This document shows positions 1 through 5,684 of a stretch of DNA of 6,745 nt, piece by piece (position 1 is the stretch's first letter; each line of letters opens with the position of its first letter). The position numbers and the translations under genes were made by a program. The DNA is taken from the NCBI GenBank assembly GCA_030150665.1, contig JASLFJ010000098.1:1-6745 (forward strand). The letters run 5' to 3'. Source of the stretch: Enterococcaceae bacterium. GTDB lineage: Bacteria; Bacillota; Bacilli; Lactobacillales; Catellicoccaceae. Under the pieces are notes generated by a model, which did no database searches, had not been told where the DNA came from, and was given only the letters and a program-made list of their open reading frames with translations.

Positions 1-648
1 CCATTTATAAACACCCATTGTATGATATGGTAATACTTCAACTTTTTCTACATTATCTAAAGTATCAATAAACACTCTAAGCTCTTTTAAATAATGATCC
101 TGATCTGTAATTCCTGGAATTAAGACATGTCTAATCCAAACTGGTTGACCTACTTCAGATAAAAATTGAGCCATTTCTAAAATATTTGTGTTACTCTGTT
201 GTGTTAGTTCTTTATGCGCTTCATTATTAATATGTTTTAAATCAAGCAAAATAAGGTCTGTATAAGTTAAAAGTTCTTTAAACTGACTAAAAAAAGGTTC
301 TTCATAAGTAAATGGCTTCCCGCATGTATCAAGTGTTGTATGAATGCCTTGAACTTTTGCTTTTTTAAATAAATCAAGTAAAAACTCTATTTGAATTAAA
401 GGTTCTCCACCACTTACAGTAATCCCACCTTCTGCTCCCCAATAAGCTTGATATCTCATTGCTTCATCTAATAACTCATCTGCTGTTTTTAATACACCAC
501 CATCCATTTTCCATGTGTCTGGATTATGGCAAAATTGACAACGCATACGACATCCTTGTAAAAAAATAATAAAACGAACGCCTGGACCATCAACCGATCC
601 TAAACTCTCAGTCGAATGAATGCGACCTAATATTTTCTCTTCAGTCAT
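1..648 (-). CDS. pflA: Pyruvate formate-lyase activating enzyme, 3' end cut by window edge
   Basis: This is a cytoplasmic radical-SAM enzyme. It uses a [4Fe-4S] cluster and S-adenosylmethionine to place the glycyl radical on pyruvate formate-lyase, switching it on under anaerobic conditions. The frame is open from the ATG at 648-646 to base 1, giving 216 codons without a stop. The family is usually about 250-260 residues, so roughly the last 35-45 are missing. Visible motifs are the cluster-binding CX3CX2C (CRMRCQFC, Cys33, Cys37, Cys40), the SAM-binding SGGEP at 79-83, DTCG at 107-110, DLK at 136-138, WIRHVLIPG at 171-179 and YHTMGVYKW at 208-216. The start is supported by an AAGGAAGG ribosome site about 7 nt upstream and by HSTESLGSVDGPGVR at residues 11-25, the usual N-terminal region of PflA. 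It lies 87 bp downstream of pflB, its substrate's gene, on the same strand. The family assignment is certain; the C-terminus cannot be seen. Confidence 0.97.
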   Translation of the reverse strand, partial: MTEEKILGRIHSTESLGSVDGPGVRFIIFLQGCRMRCQFCHNPDTWKMDGGVLKTADELLDEAMRYQAYWGAEGGITVSGGEPLIQIEFLLDLFKKAKVQGIHTTLDTCGKPFTYEEPFFSQFKELLTYTDLILLDLKHINNEAHKELTQQSNTNILEMAQFLSEVGQPVWIRHVLIPGITDQDHYLKELRVFIDTLDNVEKVEVLPYHTMGVYKW

Positions 649-671
649 AAATAACCTTCCTTTATAAACGA

Positions 672-700
672 ATCCCCAAGAAAATAAATTTCTTGGGGAT
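672..700 (-). terminator. Intergenic hairpin between pflB and pflA (attenuator or processing structure)
   Basis: A perfect 12-bp inverted repeat (arms 672-683 and 689-700, ATCCCCAAGAAA and its complement) flanks a 5-nt loop. It begins 36 nt after the pflB stop codon in the direction of transcription. The arm contains CCCC/GGGG, so the RNA stem should be stable for such an AT-rich genome. The bases after it on the minus strand (TTCGTTTATAAAGG) are not a proper U-tract. I therefore read it as a leaky terminator or an RNA 3'-end stabiliser rather than a full stop. This would let pflB be made in excess over pflA, which fits a structural enzyme and its catalytic activase. No separate pflA promoter is evident in the 87-bp gap. 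Confidence 0.75.
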
Positions 701-735
701 GTTAGTATATCAAACTTAATATCACTCAGTCAAAA

Positions 736-2982
736 TTACATACGATCATGAGATGTACGCATTAATACATCTAATTGTTGTTCACGTGTTAAGTCAACAA
801 ATTTTACTGCATATCCTGATACACGAATTGTTAAGTTAGGATATTTTTTCGGATTTTCCATTGCATCTTTTAATAATTCATTATCAAATACGTTAACATT
901 TAAATGATATGCTCCTTTAGCAAAATATCCATCCATAATATTTCGTAAGTTATCAATACGTGTTTGTTCATCTTTACCTAATCCGCTTGGATTAATGGTT
1001 TGTGTATTAGAAATACCATCTTGAGCAAAGCCATAATTAATTTTAGCAGTTGAGTTTAGACTTGATAATAATCCACTTTGTTCAGCATTATAACTTGGGT
1101 TTGCTCCTGGTGCTAATGGTTGACCTGCTTTACGTCCATCAGGAAGATTTCCTGTGCTTTTACCATAAACAACATTTGAAGTAATAGTTAATAATGAAGT
1201 TGTAGGTGTAGAGTTACGATATGTTTTATGACGACGAATTTGTGTCATGAAGTATTCTAAGATCCAATCCACAATTTCATCTACACGATCATCATCGTTA
1301 CCATATTTAGGGAATTCTCCTTCTGTTTCAAAGTCAACAACACGTCCTGATTCATCACGGATTGCACGAACTTTTGCATATTTAATAGCTGATAAACTAT
1401 CTGCAGCATGAGAAATGCCTGCAATTCCAGTTGCAAATGTACGTTTTAAATCCGTATCCATAAGTGCAAGTTCTGCTGCTTCATAAGAATATTTATCATG
1501 CATATAATGAATAACATTTAATGTATTTACATAAAGTTCTGCTAACCAATTCATGATTTGTTTATAATTTTCAATAAACTCATCGTACTCAATATATTCA
1601 GAGGTAATTGGACGATATGCTGGAGATACTTGTGCTCCTGTAACTTCATCTACACCACCATTGATGGCATAAAGTACTGCTTTCGCTAAGTTTGCACGAG
1701 CCCCGAAGAACTGCATATCTTTACCAACAACTGTTGCAGATACACAACATGCAATCGCACAATCATCAGAACCCCATTTTTCACGTAACAAGTTATCATT
1801 TTCAAATTGGATAGAAGAACTTTCAATCGCAATTTTACTTGCATAAGTACGGAATCCTTCTGGTAGATGTTGTGAGTATAATACAGTTAAGTTTGGCTCT
1901 GGAGCAGGACCCATATTTGTTAATGTATGTAAAATACGGAAGTCAGTTTTAGTCACTAATGAACGTCCATCTAAGCCCATTCCAGCAATAGATAATGTTG
2001 CCCAAATTGGATATCCACTGAATAGTTGGTTATATTCAGGAGTACGTGCAAATTTAACCATACGTAATTTCATAATTAAATGATCAATTAACTCTTGAGC
2101 TTCTACTTCTGTTAACGTTCCATTATCTAAATCACGTTGAATATAAATATCTAAGAATGCAGAAATACGCCCAATACTCATTGCAGCTCCGTTTTGATCT
2201 TTAATCGCTGCTAAATATCCAAAGTATAACCATTGTACTGCTTCTTGTGCATTTTCTGCAGGACGAGAAATATCATATCCGTAAGAAGCTGCCATTTCTT
2301 TCATTTGTTTTAATGCACGGTACTGCATTGAAACTTCTTCACGAAGGCGAATTACTTCTTCACTCATTGTACGGTAACCAATATTATCGTGATCTTCTAA
2401 TTTTTTCTCCATTAAGAAATCAATACCGTATAACGCAACACGACGATAGTCTCCAATAATACGTCCACGTCCATAAGCATCTGGTAATCCTGTAATAATT
2501 TTATTACGACGAGCTGCTCTCATTTCTTTAGTATAAGCATCAAACACACCTTGGTTATGTGTTTTACGCCATTCTGTAAAAATTTTTGTTAATTCTTCAT
2601 TAGGAGTGTATCCATTGCTTTTTAATGCACTATTTGCCATATTAATTCCACCAAATGGCATAAATGCTTGTTTTAATGGAACATCTGTTTGTAACCCTAC
2701 AATTTTTTCTAAATCTTTATTTAAATAACCTGGCTCATGAGAAGTGATTGTTGATACGATATCTGTATCCATATCATAAACACCGTTACGCTCAAATTGA
2801 ATTTCATTTAACGCTTGTAGCTCTTCCCATAACTTATTTGTTGCTTCAGTAGGTCCTGCTAAAAATGAGTCATCTCCACGATATTCTGTATAGTTATTTT
2901 GAATAAAATCACGTACATCAATATGCTCACGCCATTTAGTTCCTTTAAATCCAGCCCATTGTTTTTGATTTCTTTCTTCCAT
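736..2982 (-). CDS. pflB: Formate C-acetyltransferase (pyruvate formate-lyase)
   Basis: This is the cytoplasmic glycyl-radical enzyme that converts pyruvate and CoA to acetyl-CoA and formate, the main anaerobic pyruvate route in mixed-acid fermenters. The gene is complete at 748 residues, close to the usual 740-760. The PFL domain fills most of the chain; FLAGPTEAT is at 40-48 and ITGLPDAYGRGRIIGDYRRVALYG at 163-186. The catalytic Cys pair is Cys412-Cys413 in ACCVSATVVG. The C-terminal glycyl-radical motif RVSGYAVKFVDLT places the radical on Gly723, and the chain ends SHDRM as in many Firmicutes. The ATG is preceded by AGGAGGA (2995-2989) at about 7 nt, so the start is secure. It heads a pflB-pflA operon. 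Upstream are two promoter-like elements with TTGTGAAA boxes, suggesting redox or anaerobic control (inference). No key residue is missing and the frame is intact. Confidence 0.99.
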   Translation of the reverse strand: MEERNQKQWAGFKGTKWREHIDVRDFIQNNYTEYRGDDSFLAGPTEATNKLWEELQALNEIQFERNGVYDMDTDIVSTITSHEPGYLNKDLEKIVGLQTDVPLKQAFMPFGGINMANSALKSNGYTPNEELTKIFTEWRKTHNQGVFDAYTKEMRAARRNKIITGLPDAYGRGRIIGDYRRVALYGIDFLMEKKLEDHDNIGYRTMSEEVIRLREEVSMQYRALKQMKEMAASYGYDISRPAENAQEAVQWLYFGYLAAIKDQNGAAMSIGRISAFLDIYIQRDLDNGTLTEVEAQELIDHLIMKLRMVKFARTPEYNQLFSGYPIWATLSIAGMGLDGRSLVTKTDFRILHTLTNMGPAPEPNLTVLYSQHLPEGFRTYASKIAIESSSIQFENDNLLREKWGSDDCAIACCVSATVVGKDMQFFGARANLAKAVLYAINGGVDEVTGAQVSPAYRPITSEYIEYDEFIENYKQIMNWLAELYVNTLNVIHYMHDKYSYEAAELALMDTDLKRTFATGIAGISHAADSLSAIKYAKVRAIRDESGRVVDFETEGEFPKYGNDDDRVDEIVDWILEYFMTQIRRHKTYRNSTPTTSLLTITSNVVYGKSTGNLPDGRKAGQPLAPGANPSYNAEQSGLLSSLNSTAKINYGFAQDGISNTQTINPSGLGKDEQTRIDNLRNIMDGYFAKGAYHLNVNVFDNELLKDAMENPKKYPNLTIRVSGYAVKFVDLTREQQLDVLMRTSHDRM

Positions 2983-3024
2983 GATTTATCCTCCTAAAGT
3001 TTATGTAACAGATTTCATAATCAT

Positions 3025-3052
3025 AGTATAACACATTTTAAAAATTTCACAA
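3025..3052 (-). promoter_or_regulatory. pflB proximal promoter (P1) with TTGTGAAA box
   Basis: On the minus strand the -35 is TTGTGA (3052-3047), followed by a 16-nt spacer and the -10 TATACT (3030-3025), which is preceded by TGT (an extended -10). Transcription should start near 3018, giving a leader of about 36 nt that carries the AGGAGGA site. The -35 lies within TTGTGAAA, which equals one half of the Rex operator known from Firmicutes. I do not see a matching TTTCACAA half on the other side, so a Rex site here is only a possibility. Confidence 0.65.
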
Positions 3053-3130
3053 GGATTTTTATCTATGTTTTTTATATTTTTTTAAACAGTTATAATCATT
3101 GATATGAAAGCATCTATAATAATAACAATT

Positions 3131-3158
3131 ATTATATTAATATGAATTTTTTTCACAA
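3131..3158 (-). promoter_or_regulatory. Possible pflB distal promoter (P2) with a Rex-like imperfect palindrome
   Basis: The minus strand has TTGTGA (3158-3153), a 16-nt spacer and a perfect TATAAT (3136-3131), exactly 106 bp upstream of P1 and with the same geometry. The -35 again sits in TTGTGAAA. Bases 3158-3141 read TTGTGAA, five A's, then TTCATA, an imperfect inverted repeat that resembles the Rex operator TTGTGAA-N-TTCACAA but with mismatches in the second half. In such AT-rich DNA the -10 could be fortuitous. The repeat of the whole TTGTGAAA/-10 arrangement is the main support. Confidence 0.4.
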
Positions 3159-3268
3159 TGTAACGTATATTACCATCTTTTTTAATAATTGTATTAGTAC
3201 AGTTTTTATTATTGTTATTCTTTTATATAACAGATAATTTTTTTGTAGTTTCTTTATAAATTAATATT

Positions 3269-3277
3269 TGTTATAAT
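3269..3277 (+). promoter_or_regulatory. lepA extended -10 promoter
   Basis: TGTTATAAT (3269-3277) is a perfect extended -10 (TGn plus TATAAT). The best -35 at 17-nt spacing is only TTTCTT (3249-3254), and TGn promoters tolerate a poor -35. Transcription should begin near 3284, giving a leader of about 37 nt before the lepA start. Confidence 0.6.
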
Positions 3278-3306
3278 CTATAAAGAAAATGAATAGCTTA
3301 CAGAAA

Positions 3307-3313
3307 GCGAGGA
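3307..3313 (+). promoter_or_regulatory. Ribosome-binding site that fixes the TTG start of lepA
   Basis: GCGAGGA at 3307-3313 lies 7 nt before the TTG at 3321. No ATG or GTG occurs in frame between here and the G1 motif of LepA, so TTG is the only credible start. The match to AGGAGG is moderate, which together with TTG implies modest translation. Confidence 0.7.
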
Positions 3314-3320
3314 TCTATTT

Positions 3321-5159
3321 TTGAATACAGAAGAACTTTTAAAACGCCAGAAAAAAATTAGAAACTTTTCAATTATTGCACATATTGATCATGGAAAATC
3401 TACACTTGCGGATCGTATCTTAGAACAAACAGAAACTGTATCTTCTAGAGAAATGCAAGAACAATTGCTTGACTCTATGGATCTAGAACGTGAACGTGGG
3501 ATCACCATTAAATTAAACGCAGTAGAATTAACATATCAAGCTCAAGATGGAGAGGAATATATTTTCCACCTCATTGATACTCCTGGTCATGTCGATTTTA
3601 CTTATGAAGTTTCTAGAAGTTTAGCAGCTTGTGAAGGCGCTATTTTAGTGGTTGATGCAGCGCAAGGCATTGAGGCCCAAACACTGGCTAATGTTTATTT
3701 AGCACTAGATAATGACTTAGAAATTATTCCTGTCATTAATAAAATTGATCTTCCTGCTGCTGATCCAGAACGTGTGCGTCAAGAAATTGAAGATGTAATT
3801 GGTATTGATGCTAGTGAAGCTGTTTTAGCGAGTGCGAAAACAGGTATTGGAATTTCTGAAATATTAGAACAAATTGTTACCTATGTCCCAGAACCTCAAG
3901 GAGATCTTAATGCACCTCTTAAGGCACTTATTTTTGATTCTATTTATGATAGCTATCGCGGAGTTGTTTTAAATATTCGTATTGTTGATGGAATTGTAAA
4001 ACCAGGAGATAAAATTCAACTGATGAGTAATGGCAAAACTTTTGAAGTTACCGAAGTTGGCGTATTTTCTCCTAAACCGGTACAAAGAGACTTTTTAATG
4101 GTTGGTGATGTAGGTTATTTAACTGCTAGCATTAAAAGTGTACAAGATACCCACGTTGGAGATACGATCACTTTAGCAAATAATCCTGCTGAAGAAGCTT
4201 TGCCTGGTTATAGAAAAATGAATCCAATGGTCTACTGTGGTCTATATCCAATAGATACCGCAAGATATAATGACTTAAGAGAAGCATTAGAAAAATTACA
4301 ATTAAATGATTCTGCACTACAGTTTGAACCTGAAACATCTCAAGCATTAGGTTTTGGTTTTCGATGTGGCTTTTTAGGACTGCTACATATGGATGTTGTT
4401 CAAGAACGATTAGAGCGTGAATTTAATTTAGAACTCATTACAACAGCACCTTCTGTAATTTATCATGTTAATTTAACCGATGGCTCACAACTGATTGTCG
4501 ATAACCCCGCAGAATTTCCAGAACAAGGCGTTATTGATAATGTTGAAGAACCTTATGTTCGAGCAACTATTATGGTACCTAATGACTATGTTGGTGCGGT
4601 TATGGAAATTTCTCAAAGAAAACGAGGAGATTTTATCACGATGGACTATCTAGATGAATATCGTGTTAACGTTATTTATGATATTCCCTTATCAGAAATT
4701 GTCTTTGATTTTTTTGATAAATTAAAATCTAGTACTAAAGGCTATGCTTCTTTAGATTATGAATTAGTAGGATATCGTCCAAGTCGTCTTGTGAAAATGG
4801 ATATTTTACTTAATGGTGAAAAAGTTGATGCTTTAAGCTTTATCGTCCATCGTGACTTTGCTTATGAACGTGGGAAAGCAATTGTTGAAAAATTAAAACA
4901 ACTCATCCCAAGACAACAGTTTGAAGTACCCATTCAGGCTGCAATTGGCCATAAAATTGTCGCTCGATCTGATATTAAAGCATTGCGTAAAAATGTACTT
5001 GCAAAATGTTATGGTGGTGACGTATCTCGAAAACGTAAACTTCTTGAAAAACAAAAAGAAGGGAAAAAACGTATGAAACAAATCGGATCTGTTGAAGTTC
5101 CTCAAGAAGCCTTCATGGCTGTATTAAAAATGGATGAAGATGAACCAAAGAAAAAATAA
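3321..5159 (+). CDS. lepA: Elongation factor 4 (LepA), ribosomal back-translocase GTPase
   Basis: LepA/EF4 is a translational GTPase that binds the ribosome and has been linked to back-translocation, to recovery of stalled ribosomes under stress, and to 30S biogenesis. The 612 residues match the usual 595-615. The GTPase signatures are complete: G1 AHIDHGKST 20-28, G2 RGIT 59-62, G3 DTPGH 86-90, G4 NKID 140-143 and G5 SAKTG 171-175. An EF-Tu-like domain II follows (about 200-285), then the GFGFRCGFLGLLHMDVVQ block (344-361), an EF-G domain V-like region (about 408-487), and the LepA-specific C-terminal domain with KCYGGDVSRKRKLLEKQKEG at 562-581. The His90 expected for GTP hydrolysis is present in DTPGH. 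Translation starts at TTG. The gene appears monocistronic: its own promoter lies upstream and a strong terminator follows the stop at once. In many Bacilli hemN follows lepA; here it does not. Confidence 0.99.
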   Translation: MNTEELLKRQKKIRNFSIIAHIDHGKSTLADRILEQTETVSSREMQEQLLDSMDLERERGITIKLNAVELTYQAQDGEEYIFHLIDTPGHVDFTYEVSRSLAACEGAILVVDAAQGIEAQTLANVYLALDNDLEIIPVINKIDLPAADPERVRQEIEDVIGIDASEAVLASAKTGIGISEILEQIVTYVPEPQGDLNAPLKALIFDSIYDSYRGVVLNIRIVDGIVKPGDKIQLMSNGKTFEVTEVGVFSPKPVQRDFLMVGDVGYLTASIKSVQDTHVGDTITLANNPAEEALPGYRKMNPMVYCGLYPIDTARYNDLREALEKLQLNDSALQFEPETSQALGFGFRCGFLGLLHMDVVQERLEREFNLELITTAPSVIYHVNLTDGSQLIVDNPAEFPEQGVIDNVEEPYVRATIMVPNDYVGAVMEISQRKRGDFITMDYLDEYRVNVIYDIPLSEIVFDFFDKLKSSTKGYASLDYELVGYRPSRLVKMDILLNGEKVDALSFIVHRDFAYERGKAIVEKLKQLIPRQQFEVPIQAAIGHKIVARSDIKALRKNVLAKCYGGDVSRKRKLLEKQKEGKKRMKQIGSVEVPQEAFMAVLKMDEDEPKKK

Positions 5160-5192
5160 AAAAGAACAGAGAATATTCTCTGTTCTTTTTTT
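5158..5192. terminator. Bidirectional rho-independent terminator shared by lepA and rpsU
   Basis: A perfect palindrome has its centre between 5174 and 5175. Its 14-bp core arm is AAAGAACAGAGAAT, and A/T pairing extends it out to 5158 and 5191. On the plus strand it ends in a run of seven T's (5186-5192), directly after the lepA TAA. Read on the minus strand, the A-rich end of lepA supplies the T-run (TTTTTTATTTTTTC). It lies about 80 nt downstream of the rpsU stop, so it can end both convergent transcripts. Confidence 0.93.
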
Positions 5193-5272
5193 GTTTAATC
5201 AAGGATATACTTTGTGTAACTCTCTTATTATGTATCTATAAAATAAGTCAAGCACGCAAAGCAGAATTATGA

Positions 5273-5449
5273 TTAAAACTTCTTACGTTTTCTTGCTGCT
5301 TCTGATTTCTTTTTGCGCTTCACGCTTGGCTTCTCATAAAACTCACGTTTGCGGTATTCTTGCAAAGTACCAGTTTTTGAAACGGAACGTTTGAAGCGAC
5401 GAAGAGCATCATCAAGAGACTCGTTTTTACGAACGACTGTTTTTGACAT
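5273..5449 (-). CDS. rpsU: Small ribosomal subunit protein bS21
   Basis: bS21 is a small basic protein of the 30S subunit platform, near the anti-Shine-Dalgarno end of 16S rRNA, where it aids initiation. The frame encodes 58 residues starting MSKTVVRKNESLDDALRRFKR and ending in a Lys/Arg-rich tail (KRKKKSEAARKRKKF), the standard bS21 layout. REFYEKPS at 35-42 is characteristic. The ATG at 5449-5447 is preceded by a very strong purine-rich site, GGAGGGAGGGG (5467-5457), about 7 nt upstream, as expected for a ribosomal protein. It is expressed from its own promoter. In many Bacilli rpsU is followed by yqeY; here the next gene is lepA, convergent, so rpsU appears monocistronic. Guanine- and cytosine-ending codons are more frequent than in its neighbours, as is common in highly expressed genes. 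The identification is unambiguous. Confidence 0.98.
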   Translation of the reverse strand: MSKTVVRKNESLDDALRRFKRSVSKTGTLQEYRKREFYEKPSVKRKKKSEAARKRKKF

Positions 5450-5532
5450 TTAAATTCCCCTCCCTCCGAGCTAAAAAAGTAACCGTTTTTCACTACTTCA
5501 TGATTCAATGAAATAAAAAACTGTCCTTAGTA

Positions 5533-5561
5533 ATTATAACTAACTGAATTTTATTCGTCAA
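5533..5561 (-). promoter_or_regulatory. rpsU sigma-A promoter
   Basis: The minus strand reads TTGACG (5561-5556), a 17-nt spacer and TATAAT (5538-5533), which is nearly consensus and the best promoter in the window. The start should be near 5526, leaving a leader of about 77 nt before the rpsU ATG. The leader contains only weak inverted repeats (for example TTCAT with ATGAA around 5496-5511). No known ribosomal-protein leader could be recognised. Confidence 0.8.
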
Positions 5562-5630
5562 CTATTATTTGAAGATAACTCATATCTAAGTGCTATAACC
5601 ATTAAAATATCATACATTCCATCAGAATAA

Positions 5631-5645
5631 ATCATGATCCATGAT
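5631..5645. promoter_or_regulatory. 15-bp inverted repeat overlapping the PPSR gene promoter
   Basis: ATCATG-ATC-CATGAT is a perfect 6-3-6 inverted repeat, also readable as two tandem CATGAT units. It occupies the spacer of the likely promoter and touches the first base of the -10, so a bound protein would block RNA polymerase. In Bacillus subtilis the homologous gene yqfL is transcribed with the repressor gene ccpN. From memory, the CcpN consensus is close to TRTGHYATAYW, and the segment CATGATATAAT here fits it at 9 of 11 positions. This is a suggestive match only. Confidence 0.4.
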
Positions 5646-5650
5646 ATAAT
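5642..5650 (+). promoter_or_regulatory. Extended -10 promoter of the PPSR gene
   Basis: TGATATAAT (5642-5650) is a TGn plus perfect TATAAT. The hexamer 17 nt upstream (TCAGAA, 5622-5627) is a poor -35. The transcript would start near 5657, giving a leader of about 28 nt that carries AAGGAG (5671-5676), 8 nt before the ATG. A weaker alternative lies upstream: TTGAAG (5569-5574) with TGC-TATAAC (5591-5599), but its spacing is 19 nt. Confidence 0.6.
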
Positions 5651-5684
5651 AATCGTATATCAAAAATAAAAAGGAGTTCTATAT

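Larger units (their letters stand above)
2983..3320. other. Divergent pflB/lepA intergenic region, 338 bp
   Basis: This stretch has no gene. It is extremely A+T-rich, with T-runs and TAATAATAAC-type simple sequence. It contains the start signals of both flanking genes: two minus-strand promoter-like elements for pflB, one plus-strand extended -10 for lepA, and both ribosome sites. The central part (about 3160-3240) shows only AT-rich DNA with no feature I can defend. Chance TATAAT-like hexamers are common here, so promoter calls rest on spacing and position rather than on hexamers alone. Confidence 0.8.

Noticed and set aside
2247..2459. 70-codon plus-strand frame inside pflB
   Set aside because: It is antisense to a conserved part of pflB, has no ribosome site and encodes no recognisable protein, so it is a coding shadow.
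3105..3118. CcpA cre-like sequence TGAAAGCATCTATA in the pflB/lepA intergenic region
   Set aside because: It lacks the central CG and differs from the cre consensus at two other fixed positions. In AT-rich DNA this is expected by chance.
3160..3240. Possible small RNA or extra gene in the AT-rich intergenic centre
   Set aside because: No terminator hairpin, no frame with a ribosome site and no stable structure could be seen; only AT-rich DNA.
4893..5105. 70-codon minus-strand frame inside lepA
   Set aside because: It lies opposite the conserved LepA C-terminal domain. Its Phe-rich product mirrors the Lys codons of lepA, so it is a shadow.
5320..5508. 62-codon minus-strand frame overlapping rpsU
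   Set aside because: It runs out of frame through the rpsU coding sequence and its leader. The rpsU frame has the strong ribosome site and a clear bS21 sequence.
5573..5587. AGATA-N5-TATCT inverted repeat upstream of the PPSR gene
   Set aside because: Only five AT-rich base pairs per arm, far from the preferred promoter; not distinguishable from chance.
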